From Pseudomonas fluorescens (GTDB lineage Bacteria; Pseudomonadota; Gammaproteobacteria; Pseudomonadales; Pseudomonadaceae): a DNA stretch of 64,000 bases. The notes below the pieces were generated by a model. That model saw only the letters and a program-made list of their open reading frames with translations. It was not told where the DNA came from and made no database searches. Numbering within the stretch: the stretch's first letter is position 1; each line of letters begins with the position of its first letter. The stretch spans positions 42,753 to 106,752 of the forward strand of contig NZ_LACC01000020.1 of NCBI RefSeq assembly GCF_000967965.1, written 5' to 3'. This document shows positions 8,586 through 17,052 of this stretch, piece after piece. The position numbers were made by a program, and so were the translations under genes.

Positions 8586-9508
8586 TCACCGATTATTCCG
8601 ACAGCCTGATCGTGCAGGAAGTGTCCCCGCGCGACGGTCTGCAAATCGAGCCGACCTGGGTTGAAACCGACGACAAGATTGCCCTGATCGATCAACTGTC
8701 GCAGGCCGGATTCAGCCGCATCGAAGCCGGTTCGTTCGTGTCGCCCAAGGCCATTCCGGCGCTGCGCGATGGCGAACTGGTGTTCAAGGGCATCGCCCGG
8801 CAACCGGGGGTGATCTACGTCGCGCTGATCCCCAACCTCAAAGGCGCGCAACGGGCGCTGGCGTGCCGTGCCGATGAGCTGAACCTGGTGATGTCCGCCA
8901 GCCAGACCCACAACCTGGCGAACATGCGCATGCGCTGTGAAGATTCATTGGCTGCGTTCGGCGAGATTGTGCAGTTCGTTGGCGACAGTCCTGTGCGACT
9001 CAACGGCAGCATCGCCACCACCTTCGGCTGTCCGTTCGAAGGCAAGATCGATGAGGACCGGGTACTGCACATCGTCGATGCCTATCAGGAACTCGGCATT
9101 CAGGGCGTCACCCTGGCCGATACCACGGGCATGGCCAATCCGCGTCAGGTCGACCGGCTGGTGCGCCGGGTGCTGCAGCGGGTGTCCCCGACGGACCTGA
9201 CCCTGCATTTTCACAACACCCGCGGCCTTGGCCTTTGCAACGTGCTGGCCGCCTACGAGGCCGGCGCCCGACGCTTCGACGCGGCTCTCGGCGGCCTCGG
9301 CGGCTGCCCGTTTGCGCCGGGGGCGTCGGGAAACATCTGCACCGAGGATCTGGTGAACCTGTGCGACGAAGTCGGCATTCATACCGGTATCGATCTGCCG
9401 CTGCTGTTGAAACTGTCCCGAGGACTGCCGGCGCTGCTCGGTCATGAAGTGCCCGGACAACTGGCCAAGGCCGGGCGCAATTGTGATTTGCACCCGACAC
9501 CCTCCTGA
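8582..9508 (+). CDS. Hydroxymethylglutaryl-CoA lyase (DRE-TIM)
   Basis: 308 residues. The N-terminal VQEVSPRDGLQIEPTWV is the HMG-CoA lyase form of the DRE metal motif, LHFHNTRGLGL carries the metal His pair, and GGLGGCPFAPGASGNICTED is the lyase signature with the active-site Cys. It cleaves HMG-CoA (or a close branched analogue) to acetyl-CoA and a keto acid. The location beside a CoA-transferase and a transporter, rather than with liuABCD leucine genes, points to use of an imported acid. Confidence 0.9.
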   Translation: MITDYSDSLIVQEVSPRDGLQIEPTWVETDDKIALIDQLSQAGFSRIEAGSFVSPKAIPALRDGELVFKGIARQPGVIYVALIPNLKGAQRALACRADELNLVMSASQTHNLANMRMRCEDSLAAFGEIVQFVGDSPVRLNGSIATTFGCPFEGKIDEDRVLHIVDAYQELGIQGVTLADTTGMANPRQVDRLVRRVLQRVSPTDLTLHFHNTRGLGLCNVLAAYEAGARRFDAALGGLGGCPFAPGASGNICTEDLVNLCDEVGIHTGIDLPLLLKLSRGLPALLGHEVPGQLAKAGRNCDLHPTPS

Positions 9509-9548
9509 CCAAGCCCGCTCCCACAATAAAAAAGCACCTCAACCAGAC

Positions 9549-9556
9549 AACAAAAA
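9549..9556 (+). promoter_or_regulatory. Candidate Hfq/Crc A-rich site before the MFS gene
   Basis: AACAAAAA fits the Pseudomonas catabolite-activity motif AANAANAA and lies about 40 nt ahead of the MFS start. The distance to the ribosome site is larger than usual, so this is tentative. Confidence 0.3.
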
Positions 9557-9595
9557 CAATCGGACACCCAAGGGAAGTCCGCCTGGAGAAACGCA

Positions 9596-10927
9596 ATGAC
9601 CCTAAATGCACTGGAGGCCGGCGCGAGCCCGGCCGTTAGCCACGACGAAGAAAAAGCCCTGGTCAGCAAAGTCGCCTGGCGCCTGATGCCGCTGATCATG
9701 GTCTGCTACCTGTTCGCGTTTTTCGACCGCATCAACATCAGCTTCGCCAAGTTTCAGCTGCAGACCGACCTGAGCCTGAGCGACACCGCTTACGGCCTGG
9801 GTGCCGGGTTGTTCGTGGTCGGTTATGTGATTTTCGAAGTGCCCAGCAACATGATGCTGTACAAGGTCGGCGCCCGGCGCTGGATCGCCCGGATCATGAT
9901 GTCCTGGGGCTTGGCCACGGCGGCCATGGTGTTCGTCAACAGCGAATGGCAGTTCTATGTGCTGCGCTTCGTGATCGGCGCGATGGAGGCGGGGTTTGCC
10001 CCGGGCGTGCTGTATTACCTGACCCTGTGGTTTCCGCAGCACTATCGCGGGCGCATTACCTCGATGCTGTTCCTGTCGTCGGCGTTCGCCGGCCTGGTGG
10101 GCGCGCCGTTCTCCGGCCTGGTGTTGCAACACCTCGATGGCGTGCTGCAAATGCGTGGCTGGCACTGGCTGTTCCTGCTCGGTGGCGTGCCCTGTATCGG
10201 CCTCGGTTTGCTGGTGCTGACCCTGCTCAAGGATCGCATCGAAGATGCCCATTGGCTGACGTCATCGGAGAAGACCCTGCTGGCCAGCCGCATCGCTCAG
10301 CATGAGCCGCACAAGAGTGGCGGTTCGCTGCTCGCCGCACTCAAGATTCCGGGTTTCCTGACCTTGGGCCTGATCTATTTCCTGATTCAGGTGGCGTCCT
10401 ACGGCCTGAATTTCTGGGCGCCGCAACTGATCCGCAGCGCTGGCACCGAAAGTCCGGTGATGATCGGCTTGCTGACGGCCATCCCATATATCTGTGGTGC
10501 CATCAGCATGGTGGTGATCGGACGCCTGTCCGATGCTACTGGCGAGCGACGCAAGTTTGTCGCCGGTCTGGTGGCAGTCGGCGCGGTCGGGTTCTTCTGC
10601 GCCGGGATCTTCGCCAACCACACGACCTTCCTGATTGTCGCGTTGGGCCTGCTCGGTGCCGGGATCATCGCCTCCATCCCGAGCTTCTGGACCCTGCCGC
10701 CGAAACTGCTGGCCGGTGCCGGCGCGGGTGCTGCCGGCGGGATTGCGGTGATCAACACCCTGGGCCAGTTCGGTGGCATCGTCAGTCCGGTGATGGTCGG
10801 CCGGATCAAGGACCTGACCGGCAGCACCACACCGGCGCTGTATGTCATTGGTGTCTGTGCGCTGATTGCGGTGGCGCTGTTGCTGTGGGGGTTGCCGCAG
10901 AAGTTGCGCACACTCGATAAGTTTTAA
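9596..10927 (+). CDS. MFS transporter, anion:cation symporter type
   Basis: 443 residues with about 12 hydrophobic segments. The first helix region LMPLIMVCYLFAFFDRINIS and the VGYVIFEVPSNMMLYKVGAR loop are diagnostic of the ACS/phthalate-type MFS family that imports organic anions. It follows the HMG-CoA lyase gene by 87 bp and is preceded by a GGAGAA site, so it is the likely uptake step for the acid degraded by the two upstream enzymes. Confidence 0.88.
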   Translation: MTLNALEAGASPAVSHDEEKALVSKVAWRLMPLIMVCYLFAFFDRINISFAKFQLQTDLSLSDTAYGLGAGLFVVGYVIFEVPSNMMLYKVGARRWIARIMMSWGLATAAMVFVNSEWQFYVLRFVIGAMEAGFAPGVLYYLTLWFPQHYRGRITSMLFLSSAFAGLVGAPFSGLVLQHLDGVLQMRGWHWLFLLGGVPCIGLGLLVLTLLKDRIEDAHWLTSSEKTLLASRIAQHEPHKSGGSLLAALKIPGFLTLGLIYFLIQVASYGLNFWAPQLIRSAGTESPVMIGLLTAIPYICGAISMVVIGRLSDATGERRKFVAGLVAVGAVGFFCAGIFANHTTFLIVALGLLGAGIIASIPSFWTLPPKLLAGAGAGAAGGIAVINTLGQFGGIVSPVMVGRIKDLTGSTTPALYVIGVCALIAVALLLWGLPQKLRTLDKF

Positions 10928-11000
10928 AAGATCGCAGCCTTCGGCAGCGCCTGCTCGGACCACGCATCCCCGTAGGAGCTGCCGGCGGCTGCGATCTTTT
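10926..11000. repeat. Hairpin repeat, GATCGCAGCC type
   Basis: Perfect arms AAAAGATCGCAGCC (10926-10939) and GGCTGCGATCTTTT (10987-11000). The left arm begins at the stop codon of the MFS gene; with A and T runs at the ends it could serve as a bidirectional terminator for the convergent MFS and YdcZ-like genes. The inner CTTCGGCAGCGCC/GAGCTGCCGGC parts are also partly complementary. Confidence 0.75.
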
Positions 11001-11005
11001 GATCT

Positions 11006-11494
11006 TCAAGAAGTCGCTGTCATCGCTTTTTGCGCAGTGTCACTGAACTGAATCAACACCACCCCGGCCATCAACAGCACCACCCCAACCACCTTGGGCA
11101 AGGTGACCTGACGCTCCACCAATCCAAACCAGCCGTAGTGATCCAGCAACAACGACGCCACCACTTGCCCCGCCAGCGCCAATGCCATGAACCCCGCGGC
11201 ACCCAGCTTGGGCAGCAGCACCAATGCCAGGGAAATGAAGATCACCCCAAAAGCGCCACCGGCCCACATCCAAAGCGGCGCCTTGCTGATGAATGCCAGT
11301 GACGGCAACGGCAAGCGCATCGCAACGATGATTGGCAACAGCACGATAACGCTCACCAGCAACGAGGCGAGCGTCGCCCACAACGGATGGCCCAACCCGC
11401 GCCCGAGGTTGACGTTGATCGCACTCTGAAACGGCACCACTGCCCCGGCGATCATCGCCAGCCCTATCAGACCGGCCCAATGCAACGTACTCAT
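11006..11494 (-). CDS. DMT-family transporter, YdcZ/DUF606 type
   Basis: 162 residues, five hydrophobic helices, starting MSTLHWAGLIGLAMIAGAVV. Residues 23-40 (FQSAINVNLGRGLGHPLW) match the YdcZ (DUF606) half-transporter family, which acts as dimers in the inner membrane. Divergent from the LysR gene at 11572, whose product probably controls it. Substrate unknown. Confidence 0.82.
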   Translation of the reverse strand: MSTLHWAGLIGLAMIAGAVVPFQSAINVNLGRGLGHPLWATLASLLVSVIVLLPIIVAMRLPLPSLAFISKAPLWMWAGGAFGVIFISLALVLLPKLGAAGFMALALAGQVVASLLLDHYGWFGLVERQVTLPKVVGVVLLMAGVVLIQFSDTAQKAMTATS

Positions 11495-11571
11495 GATCGA
11501 TCTCCAACAGGTTTTGCTGGACTCTAGGGTATTCGTCGCGCAGATTTAAATTCCGTTTTGTAATCCAGAAC

Positions 11572-12480
11572 ATGCAGCAGATGAATGATCTACGACGCAT
11601 CGACCTCAACTTGCTGGTGATCCTCGACGCCTTGCTCAGCGAGCAACACGTGACCCGGGCGGCCGAGCGTCTGCACTTGAGCCAGCCGGCGGTCAGCCAT
11701 GCGCTGGCGCGATTGCGTGACCTGCTCGGCGATCCGCTGCTGGTGCGCGCCGGTGCCGGCCTTGTATCGACTGCGCGAGCATTGGAACTGGTGGCACCGC
11801 TGGCCGAAGCCCTGGCCCAGGTGCAAGCGCTGCTGGCGCCGAACGCCTTCGATCCCGCGACCACCCGGCGTACCTTCCGCCTGGCGATGTCCGACTACGG
11901 CGCTGCCATTGTCTTGCCGGGACTGATCCGAACCTTGCGCCGCGAAGCGCCGGGCATCGACCTGCAAATCAGCCATGGCAGCCGCGAAAGCATGCTCGAA
12001 GGCGTGCTCAACGGTGACATTGACGTCGCCGCCGGTGTATTCCCGGAAATGCCCAACGAATTGCGCAGCACCCCGCTGTTCGAAGAGCACTACGCCTGCC
12101 TGGTGGACCGCAACAGCCTGCCTGCCGAGGGTGTCCTCGACCTGCCCACCTATCTGGCACGCCCCCACGTCCTGTTGGAAATGCGCGGCAGCGGCACCCC
12201 GGAGATCGAGCGTGCACTGACCGCCTTGCGCGAACGCCGGCGTGTCGCCATCAGCCTGCCGCACTGGAGCGTCGCCCCGCAGCTCATGAGCGGCACCGAC
12301 CTGATCCTCACCGTCGCGTCGCGCGGCTTACGCGATACCGATGAGTCCTCGTTGGTCGTCGTGCCGCCGCCGTTTCATATTCCGTCGTTCACCTTTGTGC
12401 TGGCGTGGCATAAGCGGCGCGGTGGGGATCAGGCGTTGAACTGGTTGAATCGCAGGATTGAGGAGGGGATCGAACGCTAG
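11572..12480 (+). CDS. LysR-family transcriptional regulator
   Basis: 302 residues (299 if translation begins at the second Met, 11581). The N-terminus NDLRRIDLNLLVILDALLSE, VTRAAERLHLSQPAVSHALA and DPLLVRAGAGL are of the NodD/SyrM-like LysR branch. The 77-bp gap to the divergent YdcZ-type gene has room for one LysR box. No good ribosome site decides between the two Met codons. Confidence 0.87.
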   Translation: MQQMNDLRRIDLNLLVILDALLSEQHVTRAAERLHLSQPAVSHALARLRDLLGDPLLVRAGAGLVSTARALELVAPLAEALAQVQALLAPNAFDPATTRRTFRLAMSDYGAAIVLPGLIRTLRREAPGIDLQISHGSRESMLEGVLNGDIDVAAGVFPEMPNELRSTPLFEEHYACLVDRNSLPAEGVLDLPTYLARPHVLLEMRGSGTPEIERALTALRERRRVAISLPHWSVAPQLMSGTDLILTVASRGLRDTDESSLVVVPPPFHIPSFTFVLAWHKRRGGDQALNWLNRRIEEGIER

Positions 12481-12500
12481 AAGCTTTTCTAAAATGGCCT

Positions 12501-12785
12501 TTACCAACTGGAAGGTGGCAGGCGACGTGTATGAAAAATTCGTAGTACCTGAAGCCGACCTTGGCGAACCCGGTAGGGAATCAAATAGGGGCGATCAGGC
12601 ATGACCCATTCCCGGGTGCCGGGTAAGCGTCCCTCACGACCCGTCGCTGGAAATCGGGCAAGGTGATCAACACTGGCGAGAATCGCCTGGACAAAATCTG
12701 CTGCAGCTTTTGGATTTTCGATGGCGATGTACGCGGCTTCGTCATCCAGATTCTTTAACGCCGTACGCAACCACTCAACGCGCAT
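12501..12785 (-). CDS. RelE/ParE-family toxin
   Basis: 94 residues. MRVEWLRTALKNLDDEAAYI and IENPKAAADFVQAILASVDHL match the two N-terminal helices of the ParE/RelE fold; the core strands are LPGTREWVMPDRPYLIPYRV and LQVLRIFHTRR. The start overlaps the end of the upstream antitoxin gene by 11 bp, the normal arrangement of these modules. Whether it poisons gyrase (ParE) or cleaves mRNA (RelE) cannot be read directly; the pairing with an RHH antitoxin favours ParE-like. Confidence 0.85.
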   Translation of the reverse strand: MRVEWLRTALKNLDDEAAYIAIENPKAAADFVQAILASVDHLARFPATGREGRLPGTREWVMPDRPYLIPYRVRQGRLQVLRIFHTRRLPPSSW

Positions 12786-13014
12786 TCGCCGTCCACTTGT
12801 CGGCCATTGCGTTCACTTCGTCTTGTGTCGCGAAGTCACCTTCATCGGCTTCTTTCAAGGCTTTCTGAATTTCCTCGATTTGCCACGCTTCACGGGCCAG
12901 GTATTCACGCAGCGCATCCACCGCCAGAAATGATTTGCTGCGGCCCGTTGCTTTGGAAAGACTCGCGAGAGTATCGGCTATTTCGTCTGGTATGCGCAGG
13001 GACATAACTGACAT
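12775..13014 (-). CDS. Ribbon-helix-helix antitoxin
   Basis: 79 residues from MSVMSLRIPDEIADTLASLS. The N-terminal RHH fold (MSLRIPDEIADTLASLSKAT, GRSKSFLAVDALREYL) binds DNA; the acidic tail EIQKALKEADEGDFATQDEV wraps the toxin in characterised relatives. The start at 13014 places the operator-like palindrome immediately upstream. A longer reading frame to 13257 is antisense to fosA and is not believed. Confidence 0.85.
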   Translation of the reverse strand: MSVMSLRIPDEIADTLASLSKATGRSKSFLAVDALREYLAREAWQIEEIQKALKEADEGDFATQDEVNAMADKWTANAR

Positions 13015-13036
13015 GGTGATCTCGATGTAGTGGTTT

Positions 13037-13053
13037 GTAATACAACATACTAC
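13037..13053. promoter_or_regulatory. Candidate operator of the toxin-antitoxin pair
   Basis: GTAATACAACATACTAC is an imperfect palindrome (GTAxTA...TAxTAC) starting 22 bp upstream of the antitoxin ATG, where an RHH antitoxin would repress its own promoter. Assignment by position. Confidence 0.45.
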
Positions 13054-13219
13054 AGTGTCATGCAGGGGGGGAGGCCAGCCCCGTTTGTCAGTCGTAACAA
13101 ATGTTCTTGCGGTAGTGCTGAATCCTTCCGTCTGCCGTGTGCGGATTTGGACGTTTTTCGTTGCCAATCTCATAGGTGAAACCTGCGTTGCACCTGAAAA
13201 CCTCAAAGGTCTTAACCCC

Positions 13220-13636
13220 ATGCTCACAGGCCTCAACCACATGACCTTCGCCGTCACCGACCTGAACCGCAGCGTGGCGTTCTACCAGAGTCTCCTGCAA
13301 ATGCGCCTCGAAGCCACTTGGGATACCGGCGCCTACCTGTCGCTGCCGAGGTTGTGGTTGTGCCTCTCCCTCGACCCGCTACGCCATCCCGAGCCCGCCG
13401 CCGACTACACCCATTACGCTTTCAGTCTCGATGCGGCGGATTTTCCGCGTTTCGTCGAGCGCCTGCGATCCGTCCAGGTTCACGAATGGCGCGACAACTG
13501 CAGCGAGGGCGCATCGTTCTACTTCCTCGACCCGGATGGCCACAAGCTGGAAGCCCATGTTGGTGACCTGGCGTCGCGCCTTTCGGCCTGCCGGCAGCGG
13601 CCGTATGCGGGGATGAAGTTCTTCGACAATCTGTAA
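13220..13636 (+). CDS. fosA: Fosfomycin resistance glutathione transferase
   Basis: 138 residues, full length for FosA. MLTGLNHMTFAVTDLNRSVA starts the first vicinal-oxygen-chelate repeat with metal His7; YTHYAFSLDA carries the second metal His; SEGASFYFLDPDGHKLEAHV carries the metal Glu and the potassium-loop residues. It adds glutathione to the epoxide of fosfomycin using Mn2+ and K+. Chromosomal fosA is usual in fluorescent pseudomonads, and nothing here suggests recent transfer. Confidence 0.92.
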   Translation: MLTGLNHMTFAVTDLNRSVAFYQSLLQMRLEATWDTGAYLSLPRLWLCLSLDPLRHPEPAADYTHYAFSLDAADFPRFVERLRSVQVHEWRDNCSEGASFYFLDPDGHKLEAHVGDLASRLSACRQRPYAGMKFFDNL

Positions 13637-13700
13637 GTCGATGTTGCGGAGCCTGATATAGACTGGTGGCCATTCACCATGCCGTTCATAAGGACTTCCC

Positions 13701-14339
13701 ATGACCCCATCGTTGCTAATGGCCGTGCTTGCCTCGGGTTTTATCTACGGCATCACCCCGGGGCCGGGTGTGCTGGCGGTGTTCGGCATTGGCGCGGCCC
13801 ATGGGCGACGGGCCGGGGCGGGGTTTCTGTGCGGGCATTTGCTCGGCGATGTGGTGTGGTGCAGCACGGCGCTGATCGCGATTGTCGGTGCGCGGGAGAT
13901 CGGCAGTACCGCGTTCGACGTGCTCGGTGTGCTCAGCGGCCTGTACCTGTTCTGGCTTGGCTGGCGTGCGGTGCGCGCCCGACGCAGCAGCGTTGATGCG
14001 CCGCAGGGCCCGGCGCGGCAGCCGTTCTGGCACGGCATTCTGTTTGGCTTGACCAATCCCAAGGCCTATCCGGTGGCGGTGGCGACGTTCACGGCGTTGC
14101 TGTCGAGCCGTGCGGAACTGCTCAACTGGTCGATGCTGCCGGCGCTGATCGCCCTGAGTTTCGTTGGCGGTTTGCTCGCCTACGCTATTCTCATTGGCAT
14201 TGTCGGTGCGCGGCGGGTGCGCAGCTTGTACCAGCGTCATGAACTGGCCATCACCCGGTTGTGCGGGGTGATGTTCATCGGTTTCGCCATCAACGCACTG
14301 GTACATGCGTTGCCGGGGCTGATGCCGAACAAGGCTTGA
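13701..14339 (+). CDS. LysE/RhtB-family amino-acid exporter
   Basis: 212 residues with six hydrophobic segments. The conserved N-terminal FIYGITPGPGVLAVFGIGAAHGRRAG (GxTPGP) motif and GLTNPKAYPVAVATFTALL are standard for the LysE/RhtB family of inner-membrane amino-acid and derivative exporters. AAGGA lies 8 bp before the ATG. Substrate not predictable. Confidence 0.88.
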   Translation: MTPSLLMAVLASGFIYGITPGPGVLAVFGIGAAHGRRAGAGFLCGHLLGDVVWCSTALIAIVGAREIGSTAFDVLGVLSGLYLFWLGWRAVRARRSSVDAPQGPARQPFWHGILFGLTNPKAYPVAVATFTALLSSRAELLNWSMLPALIALSFVGGLLAYAILIGIVGARRVRSLYQRHELAITRLCGVMFIGFAINALVHALPGLMPNKA

Positions 14340-14418
14340 ACGTGATAACAAGGATGCAAGACTGACAGGGCAGGGATGGTTGATGAGCGCTGCATTATCG
14401 GGACACCCACGCTGAACC

Positions 14419-15765
14419 ATGGAAAACCGGAATTCCGCGCCGCTGGCGAGCTATATCGATCTGTTGCTGGACGCCGTCTGTGCGGTGGATAAGCAGGGGC
14501 GCTTCGTTTTTGTCAGCGCGGCGTGCGAGCGCATTTTCGGCTACAGCGCCGATGAGATGATCGGCGAGACGATGATCGACATGGTGCATCCGGGCGACCG
14601 CCAGCGCACCCTTGACGCCGCCCGGGAAATCATGGGCGGCGAACCCAAGCTCAACTTCGAAAACCGCTACCTGCGCAAGGATGGCCGCGTGGTGCACATC
14701 CTCTGGTCGGCGCGTTGGTCCGAGGACGATCAGTTGCGCATCGCGGTGGCCCGCGACATCACCGAACGCAAGCAGGCCGAATCGCGGCAGGCAGCGTTGT
14801 ATGCGATTTCCGAAGCGGCCCATGCGGCAGAGGATCTGCTGGCGTTGTTCAAGCGCATCCACATGATCATCGGCGAATGGCTGCCGGCACTGAATTTTTC
14901 CGTGGCGCTGTACGACGAGCACTGCGCGCAGCTGAATTTCCCTTATCACGTCGATGACCACGAGCCACGGCCCGAACAGCCCGGAACCATGACCGGGCGC
15001 TTGTGCACCGAGGTGATCCGTACGGGGCAGCCGATCCTGTTGACCCCGGACCAGTGCACACCTCCTGCCGGCTTCGAAGCGCTGTTGACCGAGCAGAACG
15101 CTCCGTGTTGGCTGGGTGTGCCGCTGAACTCGCAAAACGGCACCATCGGCGCGTTGATCGTCAAAAGCATACCGGGCGGCGAGCGCTACACCGAGCAAGA
15201 CAAGGAACTGCTGCAATACGTCTGCGCCCAGGTCGCGACCGCCATCGAGCGCAAGCAACTGCATGCCCGCCTGCAATACATGGCCCAGTACGACCAACTG
15301 ACCCAGTTACCCAACCGTGAACTGCTGCGCGACCGGCTCAAGGCATCACTGCAAGTGGCCCGGGAGGACCGCGGGCGCATGGCGCTGTTGTACGTCGACC
15401 TCGACCGTTTCAAGCACGTCAACGACACCCATGGCCACGCGGTCGGCGACATGCTGCTGCAGGCGGTGGCCAACCGGCTCAAGGGCTGCGTACGGGAAAC
15501 CGACACCGTGGCCCGCATCGGCGGCGATGAGTTCGTGGTGTTGCTGCACAGCATTCGCGCCGCGGACGATACCGACATCGTGGTCGAGAAAATCCGCCAG
15601 GTCCTGGTCCAGCCCCTGCGCCTGGACGGGCACAGCGTGAACATCCAGCCAAGTATCGGCGTCGCCCGATACCCCGATCACGGCACCGAAGAGAAGCAAT
15701 TGTTCCGGCATGCCGACGAGGCGATGTACTGCGCCAAACGCGAGCATCACCTGCGACTGGTCTGA
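14419..15765 (+). CDS. Diguanylate cyclase, PAS-GAF-GGDEF
   Basis: 448 residues. PAS at about 10-130 (LDAVCAVDKQGRFVFVSAAC, FGYSADEMIGETMIDMVHP, RDITERKQAE); GAF at about 140-275; GGDEF at about 285-445. The active-site GGDEF is intact (VARIGGDEFVVLL) and an RETD inhibitory site sits five residues before it, so it should make c-di-GMP with product inhibition. No transmembrane helix, therefore cytosolic. There is no EAL domain. The stop is followed by the small KGG gene. Confidence 0.92.
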   Translation: MENRNSAPLASYIDLLLDAVCAVDKQGRFVFVSAACERIFGYSADEMIGETMIDMVHPGDRQRTLDAAREIMGGEPKLNFENRYLRKDGRVVHILWSARWSEDDQLRIAVARDITERKQAESRQAALYAISEAAHAAEDLLALFKRIHMIIGEWLPALNFSVALYDEHCAQLNFPYHVDDHEPRPEQPGTMTGRLCTEVIRTGQPILLTPDQCTPPAGFEALLTEQNAPCWLGVPLNSQNGTIGALIVKSIPGGERYTEQDKELLQYVCAQVATAIERKQLHARLQYMAQYDQLTQLPNRELLRDRLKASLQVAREDRGRMALLYVDLDRFKHVNDTHGHAVGDMLLQAVANRLKGCVRETDTVARIGGDEFVVLLHSIRAADDTDIVVEKIRQVLVQPLRLDGHSVNIQPSIGVARYPDHGTEEKQLFRHADEAMYCAKREHHLRLV

Positions 15766-15883
15766 AATCCAGGGCACCGTTCGTCGTGGCATCCACGTAA
15801 TTTTCTAAACCTTTTGGGACGCGCAAATTCAGATTCTATGCGGGCCACAGCTCGCCGCGACTACCACCAAGAGGAAGAGAATC

Positions 15884-16042
15884 ATGCCTAATTCAAGAAA
15901 CTCGAACTCGGGGAACTTTGCCAACGATCGAACGAAGGCCTCTGAAGCCGGTCGCAAGGGTGGGAAAACCACCACTACGACCGTCGATAAAGACCCGGCG
16001 AAACCCGACATGGGTCGCAAGGGCGGTCAGAAATCCCGCTAA
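15884..16042 (+). CDS. Small KGG-motif stress protein
   Basis: 52 residues beginning MPNSRNSNSGNFANDRTKAS; ribosome site GAGGAAGAG at 15871-15879. Two KGG repeats (EAGRKGGKTTT and DMGRKGGQKSR) define the stress-induced KGG family (GsiB/YciG-like), strongly hydrophilic and probably disordered. Ends 72 bp before the DUF4142 gene and is probably co-expressed with it. Confidence 0.8.
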   Translation: MPNSRNSNSGNFANDRTKASEAGRKGGKTTTTTVDKDPAKPDMGRKGGQKSR

Positions 16043-16114
16043 AGGATGCAGGTGGTTTTGATTGAGAGGCGGGGGCGAAAGCTCCCGTTTGAATTTGAAG
16101 AGGAGGGCGCGACC

Positions 16115-16618
16115 ATGAACCGGATGGCCACCCGATTATGTAATACCAGTCTTGCCACGTTACTGGGCCTGTTTGCCAGCAGCGTCTTTGCCCAGTCGAC
16201 TGCCGAATTCATCGACGAGGCCTCGGCAAAAGGTATTGCCGATATTGAAGCAAGTCGCCTGGCGCACCAGAAAGCCGAGTCCAAAGAGGTCAAGGACTAC
16301 ACCATTATCGTCATCAACGACCGCACCACGGCGAACCAGCATCTGGCGAAAATCGCCAGGCAACTGGATTTGCCTGTTGCCCCGCGCGAAGAAATTGTCG
16401 AAAAGGCCAAAGCCCTGATGCCACAAGTCATGGATGGGGCGACCTATGACGAGGCCTATACAGCCAGTCAGGTGAAGACCACGCAGGAAGCCATCGATCA
16501 GCTGCAGCAGGAAGCGCAGACCACCGACGTGCCGCAAATCAAGGCGTTCGCCGAAGAAACCCTGCCCAAATTGCAAAATCATCTGCAAATGGCCAAGGCG
16601 TTGCAGGCCAAAAGTTGA
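16115..16618 (+). CDS. DUF4142 secreted protein
   Basis: 167 residues from MNRMATRLCNTSLATLLGLF, with AGGAGGG at 16101-16107 deciding the start. Signal peptide to about residue 28 (SSVFAQ). The mature part is a helical DUF4142 domain: FIDEASAKGIADIEASRLA, DYTIIVINDRTTANQHLAKI and a C-terminal NHLQMAKALQAKS. Periplasmic, ferritin-like helical fold by family; function unknown, often stress-induced. Confidence 0.88.
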   Translation: MNRMATRLCNTSLATLLGLFASSVFAQSTAEFIDEASAKGIADIEASRLAHQKAESKEVKDYTIIVINDRTTANQHLAKIARQLDLPVAPREEIVEKAKALMPQVMDGATYDEAYTASQVKTTQEAIDQLQQEAQTTDVPQIKAFAEETLPKLQNHLQMAKALQAKS

Positions 16619-16636
16619 ACGGAAGGATTGAACACA

Positions 16637-16675
16637 AACGGCGCGGGACTTCACTCACGCGCCGTTTTTCTTTTC
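16637..16675 (+). terminator. Intrinsic terminator after the DUF4142 gene
   Basis: ACGGCGCG, a 12-nt loop, then CGCGCCGT followed by TTTTCTTTT. Confidence 0.85.
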
Positions 16676-16900
16676 AGCACTGACTCAGGCGCGGCTTGGG
16701 GTTGTGCGTTGGGCTCAGGCCATTGAGGTCGAACACTTCGTTTTCACCCACGGCGCGGTAATGCCTGCGCAGCGTCTCCAGGAACGTCCGGGGTTACCGG
16801 CCCAGAGGGCGAGTTTCTGCGCGTTTTTTGCGAATTTCATGACCGTGTTCTTTGTAGGGGATGAACCTGAAGTTCAGGCATCGGTGGCGAGATGAAAGTT
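16676..16900 (-). pseudogene. Possible frameshifted small ORF (hypothetical)
   Basis: Leftward from an ATG near 16841: MKFAKNAQKLALWAGN in one frame continues sensibly as RTFLETLRRHYRAVGENEVFDLNG and then SPTHNPKPRLSQC in the neighbouring frame, the switch falling in a run of four C near 16795. This reads like a small protein broken by one frameshift, but no family is recognised and it may be chance coding in GC-rich DNA. Nothing else is seen in the gap 16676-17052 apart from a lower-GC stretch before the nuclease gene. Confidence 0.25.
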
Positions 16901-17052
16901 CGGCTGGGTTTGCAACCCATTGAAGCACGACGGTGGGCAAGATCTTAATTCTTGGTGGGATTCTTCCTTTGTGTCGGTTTGTGTCTAGTATCAATGGCAG
17001 TCAATTTGCCAGCATGTGTTCACACGGATCGAAACCGGAAAAGAGGCTACTC

